Under the pieces are notes generated by a model. The model was not told the origin of the DNA and did not search any database. It was given only the letters and a program-made list of their open reading frames with translations. A stretch of 64,000 bases of DNA from the NCBI GenBank assembly GCA_003116975.1, contig BGKB01000009.1:249126-313125 (forward strand), written 5' to 3'. Both the position numbers and the translations under genes were made by a program. This document shows, piece by piece, positions 1-8,903 of the stretch; within the stretch, counting starts at the first letter, position 1, and each line of letters opens with the position of its first letter. This DNA is from Aurantiochytrium sp. KH105 (taxonomy: Eukaryota > Sar > Bigyra > Thraustochytrida > Thraustochytriidae).

Positions 1-59
1 CGTCGAGGACGCGGCAGCCGATGAAACGGCCAGTGATCCTTGGCTGACAGAAGCATCCT

Positions 60-90
<31 letters not shown>

Positions 91-2502
91 TTGTTGTAAC
101 TGTTGCTGTTGTGACTGTTGCTGTAGCTGCTGCGGCATTTCAAGAACGCTATCTGTTGTGCGATGCTGGCGTGGAATTCGACCAGCATCACGAGATTGCA
201 GACGAGCGAACGATTTCTCGGTATGAATGCTCTGCAGACTCTGCGTCGTACGAATCATGTGTGCAGCAAGACGCTGAGCAATATCAGTCTCCTCGCAAGC
301 GGCGAGCTGCGCCTTTGCCGCCACGGCGACCGCCTGTTCTGCGGCAGAGACGCCCACGTTACCGAGAGGCTGCGTGTCGCCCGCGCGGACTTTTCTTGGC
401 CCTGTGCTCTCGACACGGGGCGGGACGAGATAGTGGAATCGGTGCAACTCGACAATAAAGCCGCGCTCAAGCAGCCAGATGAGCATTGTCAGCAGCTCCT
501 CTGAGCTCACACCCATGGAAATACGCGCAGCTTCTTGGACCTGGCGCACTGTTGCTGGACCACTGTCGTCATCACCCGCGGAGAAGAGCGCGAGCACGCG
601 CACAAGAGACGCAACGCGACGCTGTGACCGACTTGTCGAGCCATTCTTGGATTTTTCGGCGCCAGGCGAAGCGTTTGATGGTTCGTTGCTGGGTTCGTCA
701 CTGGGAGCGACAGCTTTTGCAAATCGACGTTGAAACTCATAATGCAAAACGGAGGACGAGTCGAGATCCGCACCTGGCGCCGCGCGATAGACGTTGCCAG
801 GTTCAATCGACTGTACGACACGGGCCCGTCGCCAATAGACTAGATGAGCCGCGAGCCGGAAAACCTCTTCAATGGGTATGCCGAGGTCAAGCGCAGTTTC
901 TTCAAACGATTTTAGTGGACCATGTCGTCTTGCGTACCGCCATATCCGTTGCAACTGAACAGCAGCATCGCAGCGCGCGAGAGCGGCCGCCTCAGACTCT
1001 TCGTCAACACAAAGCAAGAGCGCGTGATAAGGGCGCAAAGCCTCTGTGGGATGCATGAGCGGGTGCTGCAGCGTCACTGAAAGGCCCACGTGATTGTTGA
1101 GCCGCAGCTGGAACATGCCATGCTCGGACAGGCCAATGAAGATTTGTCGCAATTCCTTGGCCAAGAGGCTGCTCTCCAACATGGCGTCGATCGATGTGTA
1201 GGCGAGGTCCACCATTTTGCGGCGGCGCATTTTGATCTGCTCTGCTTCGTGCATCTTGTTGCCAGCGTGAGCGGAAGCCTTGTGATTCATGGCGGCTTCG
1301 CTAATGTCCATGAGTCCCTGTGCTCGAAGGATCTCGGCTTGCATTACGGCTGAAAGTCCGCCTTCTGCACCTTCCGTCTTTTGAAGTTCCTCTTTGATAG
1401 ACAGCTTGGCCGAGGCCACCATTTTCTGCACCTCTGTACTGATATAGTTGCACTGCTGTTCCTCATAGAGCATGGCATGAGCAACCTTGATGGCTGCACG
1501 CCTGTACATGTCAACAGATTGAGTGTTTCCTGGATACGTGACGCCATAAGTGCGGGCGCCAGGCCGGACGGCAAGTTTAAAGCGCGACTGCTCCAGGATC
1601 TTTTCGGACTCTGCGTCAAGGACAAAAATGAGCGAGAACATGCTCAGCTCATTCAAGTCGTCAGCGCTGGTCTCTGACTCTTTGCTGTTGGTCTCGTTTT
1701 CGCCCTCTTTGCTGGCAGCCGCATGTTTGTCCTTTTCGACGTTGCTAGCGCCCGTGTTGGCGTTTGAGTGGCCGTTTGAATTTGCGCCTGCATTAGCGCT
1801 TGTTGAATTTCCCATGGTGCTACTCTCCGCAACAGGCCCGCCGGTAGTGACACCAGTACCAGCAGCAGCAACACCAGCAGAAGTAGCAGCAGTAGAAGTA
1901 GAAGTAGAAGACGAGTCGATCTTTCCTGTGCTGCTTGCACCCGGCGCAGCGGATCCTGTAGAGGCAGGAGGACCGCTCATCGACCCATCGGGCCCACCAA
2001 CAGAAAAGGAGATATTGCCTGCCTGGTTACGATACACTTGTACAGGAAAGCTGAGAAAGCGGAGGCTGTCGATGACGAGTTCGAGCATACGCCCGCACTG
2101 CGCTTGAGTGGGGCGTAGAAGCTTGGCAAAGAGTTCGGCCTCGAGGCGCCAGAAGTCCTTGGTCATGTTCGTCTTGCGCTTGGATTCACGACGTGTTGTG
2201 GCCAGCACGTCATTTTCTACCTCGGCGCCACGGCCTGACGCGTCTGGCTGTTGTCTACCTTGCCCGTTGCCGACGCCGACCCGCGCCCCGCGCGGCCACG
2301 AGGAGAGCGACCCGCGCCGGGGTCGCGCCAGGTCCGCATGTTTGAGACCCTCTCCACCTGATCCGCGCCGTGAGCGGACCGCGTCGCTTCTTCCGTTGGC
2401 GCCTGCACCGGCGCTGCCTTCGAGCCGTCGCGGTCCAGGATACCGAAAGGCGAGCTTCTGGCCTTTGGTCACGTCCTCGACCACGAGCGCGATACCCAGC
2501 AT
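1..2502 (-). CDS. NPRL3: NPRL3 (GATOR1 complex subunit), 3' end outside window
   Basis: The reading frame is open from an ATG at 2502 to the left edge of the window, giving 834 codons with no stop, so the C-terminus is missing. NPRL3 (yeast Npr3) joins NPRL2 and DEPDC5 in GATOR1, the GTPase-activating complex that turns off Rag GTPases and TORC1 at the vacuole or lysosome when amino acids are scarce. The N-terminus resembles the longin-type start of the family (LGIALVVEDVTKGQKLAFRY). It is followed by a conserved segment (FWRLEAELFAKLLRPT, about residues 114-129), the block with ALRPYHALLLCVDEES, and a helix block with FRLAAHLVYWRRARVV; all three are strongly reminiscent of NPRL3. The frame is longer than animal NPRL3 (about 570 residues) because of low-complexity inserts: a Ser/Thr/Gly/Ala-rich stretch near residues 170-250 and a glutamine-rich C-terminal tract. 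The identity is my recognition of these blocks, not an alignment. Confidence 0.85.
50..135 (-). repeat. CAG/CAA glutamine-coding microsatellite in NPRL3
   Basis: On the plus strand this is a run of CTG and TTG triplets. Read on the minus strand it codes for an almost pure glutamine tract interrupted by Leu and Ser. The codons alternate CAG and CAA, which usually slows expansion. Confidence 0.85.
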
Positions 2503-2873
2503 TCTCCCAGGCTCGCGTTTGCTGACAGGATCTGATTGATTGTGAGTCTCAAAGGGATACTGTTCTAGCCTACGTGTAGCCCTACTTCCTAGTATAGTTA
2601 TTGGGCGGAAACAATTGGGCTTTACCTATACGCGTGGTCACGGAATCTCATACATTTGCGTCTGCGGCCCTGTGCATCGTCCGAGCAAGTCGCTCAGCAC
2701 GAGCGTGAGACGAATGATCTGTTTCTCATTCACGATTCAAATTGCCCAATCAATCTGCAGCTGCCACTGATTGCAAACAAAAGATCTTTTTTACATGTTG
2801 TTTTGACAGAAGTTGGCATTGGCAGGAAAAGAAAAAAGCCAAAATCTGGCTTGTTTTGAGCGTGCCTCCTTTT
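2503..2873. other. Intergenic region between NPRL3 and the MORN gene
   Basis: This 371-bp gap lies between two minus-strand genes. It is noticeably more AT-rich than the coding sequence, as are most gene ends in this window. It should hold the 3' untranslated region of the MORN gene and the promoter of NPRL3. No repeat or RNA gene was recognised. Confidence 0.6.
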
Positions 2874-3635
2874 TCAGAAGTAGTTGCGAGGGTTAAAAAC
2901 TTCAACTTTTTGCGATGGGGGGCGGTTGAGGGGTCTCGAATCTAGTGCCGGATCATGCACGCCGTAGGCGACCGAAGTCCCACTGGCCACGGGCGCGGTG
3001 GCCATTTCCTCGTGCTCTTCAGCGTTAATAAGGCGCTGTTCAAGCGCCGCTTGGTCGTTGAAGACCCGCGCCTCGGCAGCAGCTGCCGTGACAGGCGTGG
3101 CGATCGCATCGACAGTTGTCTCGTTCGTCTCTGCGGCGACTGCAACGACGTAAGGCATCACTGCCAAATCGGGACTCGGCATGTTGGGCAGTACAACAAG
3201 GCCCGTGTCGAGATGCACTGTTGCAAGACCTGAATATCCCTGCTGCTGATCCGTTGCGCAGTCTGTGATGGTCACGTTGAGACGATATTTACCAACCACG
3301 CTGTATTGGCTGGTCAATGAGGAGTTGGAGCGACCAAGAAACTCCCATTGGCCAGCGACAATCTCTCCATTGCTCGTGCGCAGGGTTCCTTGGCCTGAAA
3401 AGTTATTGTCCTCAAACTCGCCTTCATAGACGTTGCCATTGCGGAACCGCATCACACCAAAACCTTCTTGCTTGTTGTGCCTCCAGTCGCCCGTGTATGT
3501 CGTGCCATCGGTCCACGTGAGCGTGCCTCTGCCATGTCTTTTGTTGCGCTTCCATTGGCCTTCGTACACGTTTCCAGATGGGTACGTGTGCCGACGTGTG
3601 CCACCCTCCGCGTCGGAGGAATGCCCGACGCCCAT
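2874..3635 (-). CDS. MORN-repeat protein
   Basis: This 253-residue protein has three clear MORN repeats and a degenerate fourth between about residues 18 and 105 (for example YPSGNVYEGQWKRNKRHGRG, TYTGDWRHNKQEGFGVMRF, NVYEGEFEDNNFSGQGTL). MORN repeats form elongated beta-hairpin arrays found in membrane-linked and cytoskeletal scaffolds, in plant-type PIP kinases and in flagellar proteins. Here no kinase or other catalytic domain follows. The C-terminal half is an Ala/Thr/Glu-rich region ending in a basic, aromatic tail. The frame extends upstream to a GTG at 3653 before a stop, so the ATG at 3635 is the first plausible start; an upstream exon cannot be excluded. The gene is divergent to the GDPD gene at 4524. 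Its specific function is unknown. Confidence 0.8.
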   Translation of the reverse strand: MGVGHSSDAEGGTRRHTYPSGNVYEGQWKRNKRHGRGTLTWTDGTTYTGDWRHNKQEGFGVMRFRNGNVYEGEFEDNNFSGQGTLRTSNGEIVAGQWEFLGRSNSSLTSQYSVVGKYRLNVTITDCATDQQQGYSGLATVHLDTGLVVLPNMPSPDLAVMPYVVAVAAETNETTVDAIATPVTAAAAEARVFNDQAALEQRLINAEEHEEMATAPVASGTSVAYGVHDPALDSRPLNRPPSQKVEVFNPRNYF

Positions 3636-4060
3636 TCTCTCGATGTCGTGCACGGGCGGAAAGCGAGTCGCGCACGATCAAGGGTCACGCCAGCTGCCGC
3701 TGCAGATTCCGGTCTGCTTCGGCCACAGCCCTGCCAGCACCCCGTTGAATGGTGAACCAGGAGCAAGAGCCGGCCGTCCGCACCTAGCTCCGAGCTAGAA
3801 CGGATGAACACGCTGTGTCAGGTTTTGGGGGGAAACAGAAAAGCGAGCGAGAGAGAGAGCAGCCGCACAAGACCAATGCGTAGGCCTCTGGGTCCTCAGC
3901 GAAGCCCGCACGCGGCGCCTGGCCGTGCAAAGCTCGTGGTGGACTCTCCTCTCCGACTGTTTCACAGTCAATCCAACTTGCTCGTTCGTTCACACGCAGG
4001 ACAAAGGTCCCTCAATTGACATTTTAGGGGACCCTCTTTTTGCCGCGACGACTCGGAGTC

Positions 4061-4083
4061 GGTCGGTCGGTCGGTCGGTCGGT
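4061..4083. repeat. GGTC tetranucleotide repeat
   Basis: Almost six perfect copies of GGTC lie in the intergenic region between the MORN and GDPD genes. Confidence 0.9.
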
Positions 4084-4214
4084 GGCGGTCTTTTTCTAGC
4101 TTCAAGTTGTTCTTCACCCCGCCACTTGAAGTTGGCCGCCACTATCCGGAATGCTCGGGAAGCCCGGGCGCATTTGCGCGTATACAGTGACAGCGACCTG
4201 GCTGCAGCTGGCGT

Positions 4215-4215
<1 letters not shown>

Positions 4216-4246
<31 letters not shown>
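4216..4246. repeat. GCT triplet repeat (non-coding)
   Basis: About ten perfect GCT triplets lie about 280 bp upstream of the GDPD start codon. The frames they would encode (Ala, Leu or Ser runs) do not belong to a recognisable gene. Confidence 0.9.
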
Positions 4247-4247
<1 letters not shown>

Positions 4248-4523
4248 GTGCTCTGTCATGGTGTTCTGCTGGCGGATCTGCCTGTGAATGGGACCCGGCG
4301 GGCCATGAATGAACGAGCACTGGCAGGGATCTGTTTCCACTTGCCTGGTGTTCGTTCACCAACTTGTGTTTTTTCACCCCTCGGTTTCTCCGTTTAAAAA
4401 AGATTCATCATCGTAACCTGGAGCTCGCAACCTTTGCGGTCAGGTCAAGTTGGGGCGATTCATTCCGGAATCGCCCGGCGGGGACGACGACGACGGAGAC
4501 GCGGCCCGGCGGCGGCTGCGGCG

Positions 4524-5570
4524 ATGGCCGCGCTGCTGGTGACGGTGCCGGCGGCCGCGCTGCTGGTCTACGCCTGCTTGCTCGTGGCGGCTCGCATCGT
4601 CGCTGCGAAGAGGTCAAGAGCGGCCGCGGGCACGCGTGCGCACGTGGACGCCGCCGAAGAACAGAGCGCACGAAGGAGAGCCTTTCGGCTCGGCAAGGTC
4701 TGCGGGCACCGCGGGGAGCGGGAGTCAGCGCCAGAAAACACGATTGCGGCTTTCCGGAATGCAGCACGACTTCTCGACGGAATCGAACTCGATGTCTGGC
4801 TCACAAAGGACGAGCGCGTCGTTGTCTTGCACGATGGCTCGCTCGACCGCATGTGTGGCGTGCAGGGCCACGTTCACGATTTCAACTACGCCGATCTTCC
4901 CCGTGTACTGCGCAGGCCCTCGGAAGGCTTTCCGCAAGGCCAGCTTCACCCTGGCGCATTAGAGCACGAGCAGTCGGAGCCCATTCCCCTTCTCGAGGAG
5001 GTTCTTGACCTGATTTCCGCACCTTCGTGTACCACCAAGATCATGATCGAGTTCAAGGGCTATTCGCCTGCGTTGGGCAAGCGCGTGCGCGCGCTTCTTG
5101 AGGATCGTGGCCTCATTGTCGCCGATCGCGTGACCTGGTTCTCGCTGACAAAACGCACGAATCAGCTCATCAAAGAGGTCGACCCGCGTATCCCTCGCGC
5201 TCCTAGCGTGGCGGACATTGTCATTTGCGTCTTTGCGTTTCACGTTGGCCTTCTCCCGCTTGTACCCATAGATTTTGACATTCTTGCCTTACCGTGTGGG
5301 TCGCCGGAGGGTCTTCTCGATTTTTGTCATCGCATCCCTATTATCCGCTCATTGCCGGAGCGTTTTCAGCTGGCAGCCGTCACCTTTTTTCACAATCTCA
5401 AGATGAGCTCCGCCTTCTTTGATGCGTTCCGCGCCCAGGGTTTTCAACTTTGGCTCCTCGGGGTCAACGACGAAGCTTCCTTTCATTTGGCACGTCGTGT
5501 CGGTGCCGACACAGTCTTCACGGACCGACCGCAATGGTACACCAAAATGGCCGGCCTTTCGCCTGCATAA
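4524..5570 (+). CDS. Membrane-anchored glycerophosphodiester phosphodiesterase (GDPD1/GDE4-like)
   Basis: This 348-residue GDPD-family phosphodiesterase cleaves glycerophosphodiesters. The closest animal subgroup by feel (GDPD1/GDPD3) acts as a lysophospholipase D. Residues 2-24 form a hydrophobic signal anchor rich in Ala/Val/Leu, then a basic linker, so the enzyme is probably membrane-bound. The catalytic set is visible: H62 in GHRGERESAPENT, E88 and D90 in IELDVWLTKDE, and H103 in VVLHDGSLDR. The C-terminal barrel strands (FQLWLLGVNDEASF; VFTDRPQWY) also match the family. The frame is open upstream to a TTG at 4434. I chose the ATG at 4524 because it directly precedes the anchor. The gene is followed in tandem by the TLC-domain gene. 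Catalytic assignment is good; the exact substrate is inferred. Confidence 0.88.
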   Translation: MAALLVTVPAAALLVYACLLVAARIVAAKRSRAAAGTRAHVDAAEEQSARRRAFRLGKVCGHRGERESAPENTIAAFRNAARLLDGIELDVWLTKDERVVVLHDGSLDRMCGVQGHVHDFNYADLPRVLRRPSEGFPQGQLHPGALEHEQSEPIPLLEEVLDLISAPSCTTKIMIEFKGYSPALGKRVRALLEDRGLIVADRVTWFSLTKRTNQLIKEVDPRIPRAPSVADIVICVFAFHVGLLPLVPIDFDILALPCGSPEGLLDFCHRIPIIRSLPERFQLAAVTFFHNLKMSSAFFDAFRAQGFQLWLLGVNDEASFHLARRVGADTVFTDRPQWYTKMAGLSPA

Positions 5571-5961
5571 CTAAGTCTGTCTGCTAACTTATTCGTACAT
5601 TTCTCCTGTCTCATGTGTACAGCAATCAACATCTATGCCTGAAACCCGGCTTGCTTTCATGAGACTGGGCTTTCTCCGCATCGATCACATACGGCGTGAG
5701 TCCTTGTCTTCCTTTGAGGAAAAACCAATCACAGGACAAAACGAGGCTCGTGTACTCCATCTTTTGCGTTCACCCCTCCCCGCCATTCACCCCCTTGACC
5801 CCGTGGTCTGGCGATCTCCCCTATCAGTAAGCCAACCTCACCACCATCGACGCGGCGCCGTCTTTCTTCCCCGCTCAGGCTCTCTCTCCTCCTTTTATTA
5901 CCAGGCTTCCTCTGTCCGCATCTTGGGAGGACCCGCTGCCACTCGCCACCGCCTCACGTCG

Positions 5962-5963
<2 letters not shown>

Positions 5964-5993
<30 letters not shown>
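5964..5993. repeat. CTG triplet repeat (non-coding)
   Basis: About nine CTG triplets, intergenic, about 430 bp upstream of the TLC-domain gene. Confidence 0.9.
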
Positions 5994-5997
<4 letters not shown>

Positions 5998-6211
5998 CAA
6001 CTCCTTCTGCATCTTGCGCCGCGGCTGCTCGCCTGGCCCGCCGCGAGAGGCACGCGAGGGGCGCAGACGCACGTCGAGTGGAGTAACGCCGGGTGGATCC
6101 CGAGAGTCGAGGTTTCGAGAGTCGTGGTCACCACGCCGCGCTGCTTTGCAAACGGCGACAGCAGTGACGAGCTCGACTTGACCTCGCCGACGTCGCACTG
6201 CAACGAAAGCA

Positions 6212-6256
6212 GCAAGGCAAGGCAAGGCAAGGCAAGGCAAGGCAAGGCAAGGCAAG
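6212..6256. repeat. GCAAG pentanucleotide microsatellite
   Basis: Nine perfect tandem copies of GCAAG end 170 bp upstream of the TLC-domain start codon. Related pentamers recur in several other intergenic gaps of this window (see findings). Confidence 0.95.
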
Positions 6257-6425
6257 AAGGCGAGGCACTAAACTGCAACCAACGCGTCTTGGGTACGGAC
6301 AAGGCAGTCTCCGCGACACGAACTCCTTCTCTGGCGAGCGGGCACCACCGTCGGCGCGTCGCTCGCGAGGGCAGGCTCGACCTGCCGTCAGAACTCGACG
6401 GAGAGGTGCCTGATCTGACGGGGAG

Positions 6426-7256
6426 ATGGTGTTCATCTCGACAGACGGCATGGACGCCGCTGAGGCGCTGCGCAGCAGCCCTCCGGCGACGTGGTGGATC
6501 GCCTTTGTGACGGGGCTCTGCACGGTCGTCGGCGTCACATGCAAGATGATTGACACGGACCAAGGCGAGACGCGGCTGAGAGCCTCGAATGCCTTTGCAG
6601 CAGGGTACTCGATGCTCATGTTCCTGCTCTCCTTCCAATGGCTCGTGCTGGACCTCGGCGGAGGCACGCTTCCCGGGGTGCGTGCTGCGCTCGTGAGCAG
6701 ACCTTGGGTTGACCTCGTCGATGGCGCCTCCCAAGGCCAACAGATCTGCGTTTACATGCTCGCCTACATGGCACAGGACATGGTTGTGCGTTGTCTCTTT
6801 TGGGAACTCGATCTGCGATACATCTTGCACCACCTCGCCTGCCTCGGAGGTCTTGGCCTCGTTCTTTTCGCTGGTTTGCACCCCGTGTATTGCGTGGCGC
6901 TCTCTGTGTCAGAATTCAGCACGCCCATCGTCTGCCTTTTTGAGATCGCCCAGGCTGAGCTCGGTTCGATGAAAAAGTACATCATGCCCTGTGGCATCTT
7001 GCTCAACCTCTGTTTCCCTGTTCGCGTCGCCTGGTTTACCTGGGTATTCTACCTCGTTGCTTTTGAGTATCGCAAGCACTCTTTCTATCAACTGTCCATC
7101 GAGAACTGTGGCTTCCTGTGCACTGGGCTGTTGGTGCTCGTCAACTGGTCGTGGTATTTTGATCTCCTTGTAGGATCCGTGCGGACGCTCCTTGAAGACA
7201 GCTCACCAGCCGAGGTGAATACCGCTCCGGACCCGAGCTTGAAAAAGGCCCAGTAG
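6426..7256 (+). CDS. TLC-domain multi-pass membrane protein
   Basis: This 276-residue protein has six or seven hydrophobic segments and looks like the TLC (TRAM-LAG1-CLN8) family, in the TLCD/TMEM56-type branch rather than ceramide synthase. The family-like core is LRYILHHLACLGG, followed by a membrane helix and EFSTPIVCLFEIAQAE, matching the His-His plus Glu/Ser-Thr-Pro pattern of TLCD proteins. A final long helix with paired Trp residues (LVNWSWYFDLL) precedes a short hydrophilic tail. TLCD proteins influence membrane lipid composition and fluidity; a ceramide synthase role is unlikely because the homeobox-like and longer Lag1 motifs are absent. Location is probably the endoplasmic reticulum or plasma membrane (inference). 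The start is an ATG at 6426 with no upstream in-frame alternative that adds a recognisable sequence. Confidence 0.75.
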   Translation: MVFISTDGMDAAEALRSSPPATWWIAFVTGLCTVVGVTCKMIDTDQGETRLRASNAFAAGYSMLMFLLSFQWLVLDLGGGTLPGVRAALVSRPWVDLVDGASQGQQICVYMLAYMAQDMVVRCLFWELDLRYILHHLACLGGLGLVLFAGLHPVYCVALSVSEFSTPIVCLFEIAQAELGSMKKYIMPCGILLNLCFPVRVAWFTWVFYLVAFEYRKHSFYQLSIENCGFLCTGLLVLVNWSWYFDLLVGSVRTLLEDSSPAEVNTAPDPSLKKAQ

Positions 7257-7799
7257 CTCACACGAGTAAACGACCTGCCCAATTCCCTCCCCGTCTCTCA
7301 TCGAGCCCAAGCCATTGCCGGCTTTCGGTAACATGAGTGGGCTGAAACTCAGTATCGTCGCTCGCTTCGTGACAAGCATGAAGCAGCGCTCTTCCCAGGT
7401 CTTTGCAAATGTAAAAGGCCCAGATGCGCCCCTGCCCTCAGGCTATCTTGTTCCGGCTCAGGTTGGTTGACTTTCTTTTGATGAACACATTTCTTTGCCT
7501 CCTTTGCTTCGCTTAATTCCTTCTCATTCAGGTTGTTACTTCTTCGTTGCCCGCAGAGGCAAGCTGTCTCTATCTGGCACATTTTGATTGAATTTCTTTC
7601 GATAATGTCTTTGCTTTGCTCTCACCGTCAGGCTGCTCTATTTGGTTGCTCTTGCTGAAGTTCTCCAGAGGTCTTCTCGGAAAAAAATAAATAAAAAAAA
7701 TAGCAGCAGTTCGCTCGATCGACTCGGCAGCGGAGCTCGATCACCCAAAAATCTTTCTCATCACTTGACGTGCCGCGAATCGCGTGCGCGCTCGCAACC
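7257..7799. other. Intergenic region before TMEM50
   Basis: This 543-bp gap between two plus-strand genes is AT-rich around 7450-7720, with pyrimidine-rich segments and an A-rich run at 7681-7702. It should hold the TLC gene's 3' end and the TMEM50 promoter and leader. No gene or RNA was recognised. Confidence 0.55.
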
Positions 7800-8561
7800 A
7801 TGGGCTGCAGAGAAGGTAAGTGTCCCTCGCAAGACTCGCGCTGCAGAGACTTGAGCTCGCCGTCAGCGCGGGCCGGCGGTGCGCTCCGTTCGTTGGAAAT
7901 GGCAAGTCCTTGCGGCGGCGGACCCGCCGGACTCCGTCCACGCACGACGCATTCTGCTTGGTCTTAGCGGCTGCTCGTTGTGTACGGCCGAAACCTCGCG
8001 TTCAATTTGCAGCACGAATGACTCGGGAGACTGCACACACAAGACTTCATCCACTGACCCCTTTCGGTTGCGCGCGCGTAAACAGAGCTCGACTACATGG
8101 ACGACCGCAAACGTCTGCGCATCTTTGGCTGGGCCTCGGGGATTCTCTTTAGCCTCGGATGGTGGGTCTTCATCGATGCTGTCGCACAAAACGGCTACGA
8201 AGACGACCCACTTAATGTCAAAGCGCAGCTCTATCTTCTTGGCGTGGGCACAACGCTGAGCTTTATCATGCTCACCTGTATGGACTGGAGCGCACTTGCT
8301 GCTGACGAGTACAGCCACCACGGAGGGCTCATGGTCCGCTATCAGACGCGCGCATTTCTCGGATTTGCCGTAGTGCTTGGCCTCTTTTGTATCATCACCT
8401 CTATCTATGTCTTGCACAATGTCTATGTCAACAAGCATGGCATTGGCGGCAAGATCCCGGACTCAACTTACCCCGGTGTCGCAATTCTCTTCCAATGCCT
8501 CTTCATCTTTGGTGCAGCATTTGTACTTAAACTCGGAAGGACCAATGACGACTACCTTTAA
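7800..8561 (+). CDS. TMEM50: TMEM50 family membrane protein, two exons (7800-7815, 8086-8561)
   Basis: This small four-helix membrane protein of the TMEM50/UPF0220 family is thought to act in the endoplasmic reticulum and early secretory pathway. The second exon contains the family core: FGWASGILFSLGWWVFIDA, a second helix with FIMLTCMDWSALAADEY, a third helix, and the end YPGVAILFQCLFIFGAAF followed by a GRT motif. An ATG at 7800 opens a 16-nt coding exon (MGCRE) that stops at a canonical GGTAAGT donor. An acceptor, AACAG, lies at 8081-8085. Joining 7815 to 8086 keeps the frame and yields MGCREELDYMDDRK, 163 residues, close to the usual family length of about 158. The alternative is initiation at the ATG at 8097, giving 154 residues; the splice model is favoured because it joins cleanly and restores an N-terminal segment. 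Confidence 0.85.
7816..8085 (+). other. Spliceosomal intron in TMEM50
   Basis: This 270-nt GT-AG intron begins GTAAGT and ends CGTAAACAG. It interrupts the codon for Glu6 after its first base (phase 1). It is the only intron I could support in the window. Confidence 0.75.
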
Positions 8562-8903
8562 TCGCTTGATTTCAGACTGATTGGTTTGAAATGGCGAATC
8601 GATTGATTGACGAACGATTGCAATGAAAAACCAAGCAGAACAAAATTCGATTTATTCCTTTCCGCTTGAGCCCCATTCCCTGCCCAATTATAAATTCCTT
8701 TCCAACCCTTGTTTCTCTTTGTGGGGCAAGTGAAATAAGCAGTCTTCAAGTGACTCTGTTTCTTCGAAAGTTGAACATTTGCCAAAAAAATATCAAGGTC
8801 GATCAATCTCGTTCTCAATATTCGCCAAATCTTAGAAAATCGTGTTCTTCTTTCGTTTTACGATATTTGCAGGGCTTTCTTTTCGCTCACGAGACGCGCT
8901 CAG
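8562..8903. other. Convergent intergenic region, TMEM50 / EML-like gene
   Basis: This 342-bp AT-rich gap lies between the 3' ends of two convergent genes and presumably holds both 3' untranslated regions and polyadenylation sites. No gene is seen. Confidence 0.6.

Larger units (their letters stand above)
3636..4523. other. Divergent intergenic region, MORN gene / GDPD gene
   Basis: This 888-bp region separates two outward-facing genes and should carry both promoters. It holds a GGTC tetranucleotide run at 4061-4083 and a GCT triplet run at 4216-4246. Short open frames on both strands look like shadows of the repeats and of GC-rich sequence. No convincing gene was seen. Confidence 0.6.
5571..6425. 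other. Intergenic region between GDPD and TLC-domain genes
   Basis: This 855-bp gap between two plus-strand genes begins with an AT-richer stretch, likely the GDPD 3' untranslated region, then becomes GC-rich towards the next promoter. It contains a CTG triplet run at 5964-5993 and a GCAAG pentanucleotide run at 6212-6256. Overlapping short frames on both strands look like by-products of these repeats. No gene is supported. Confidence 0.6.
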
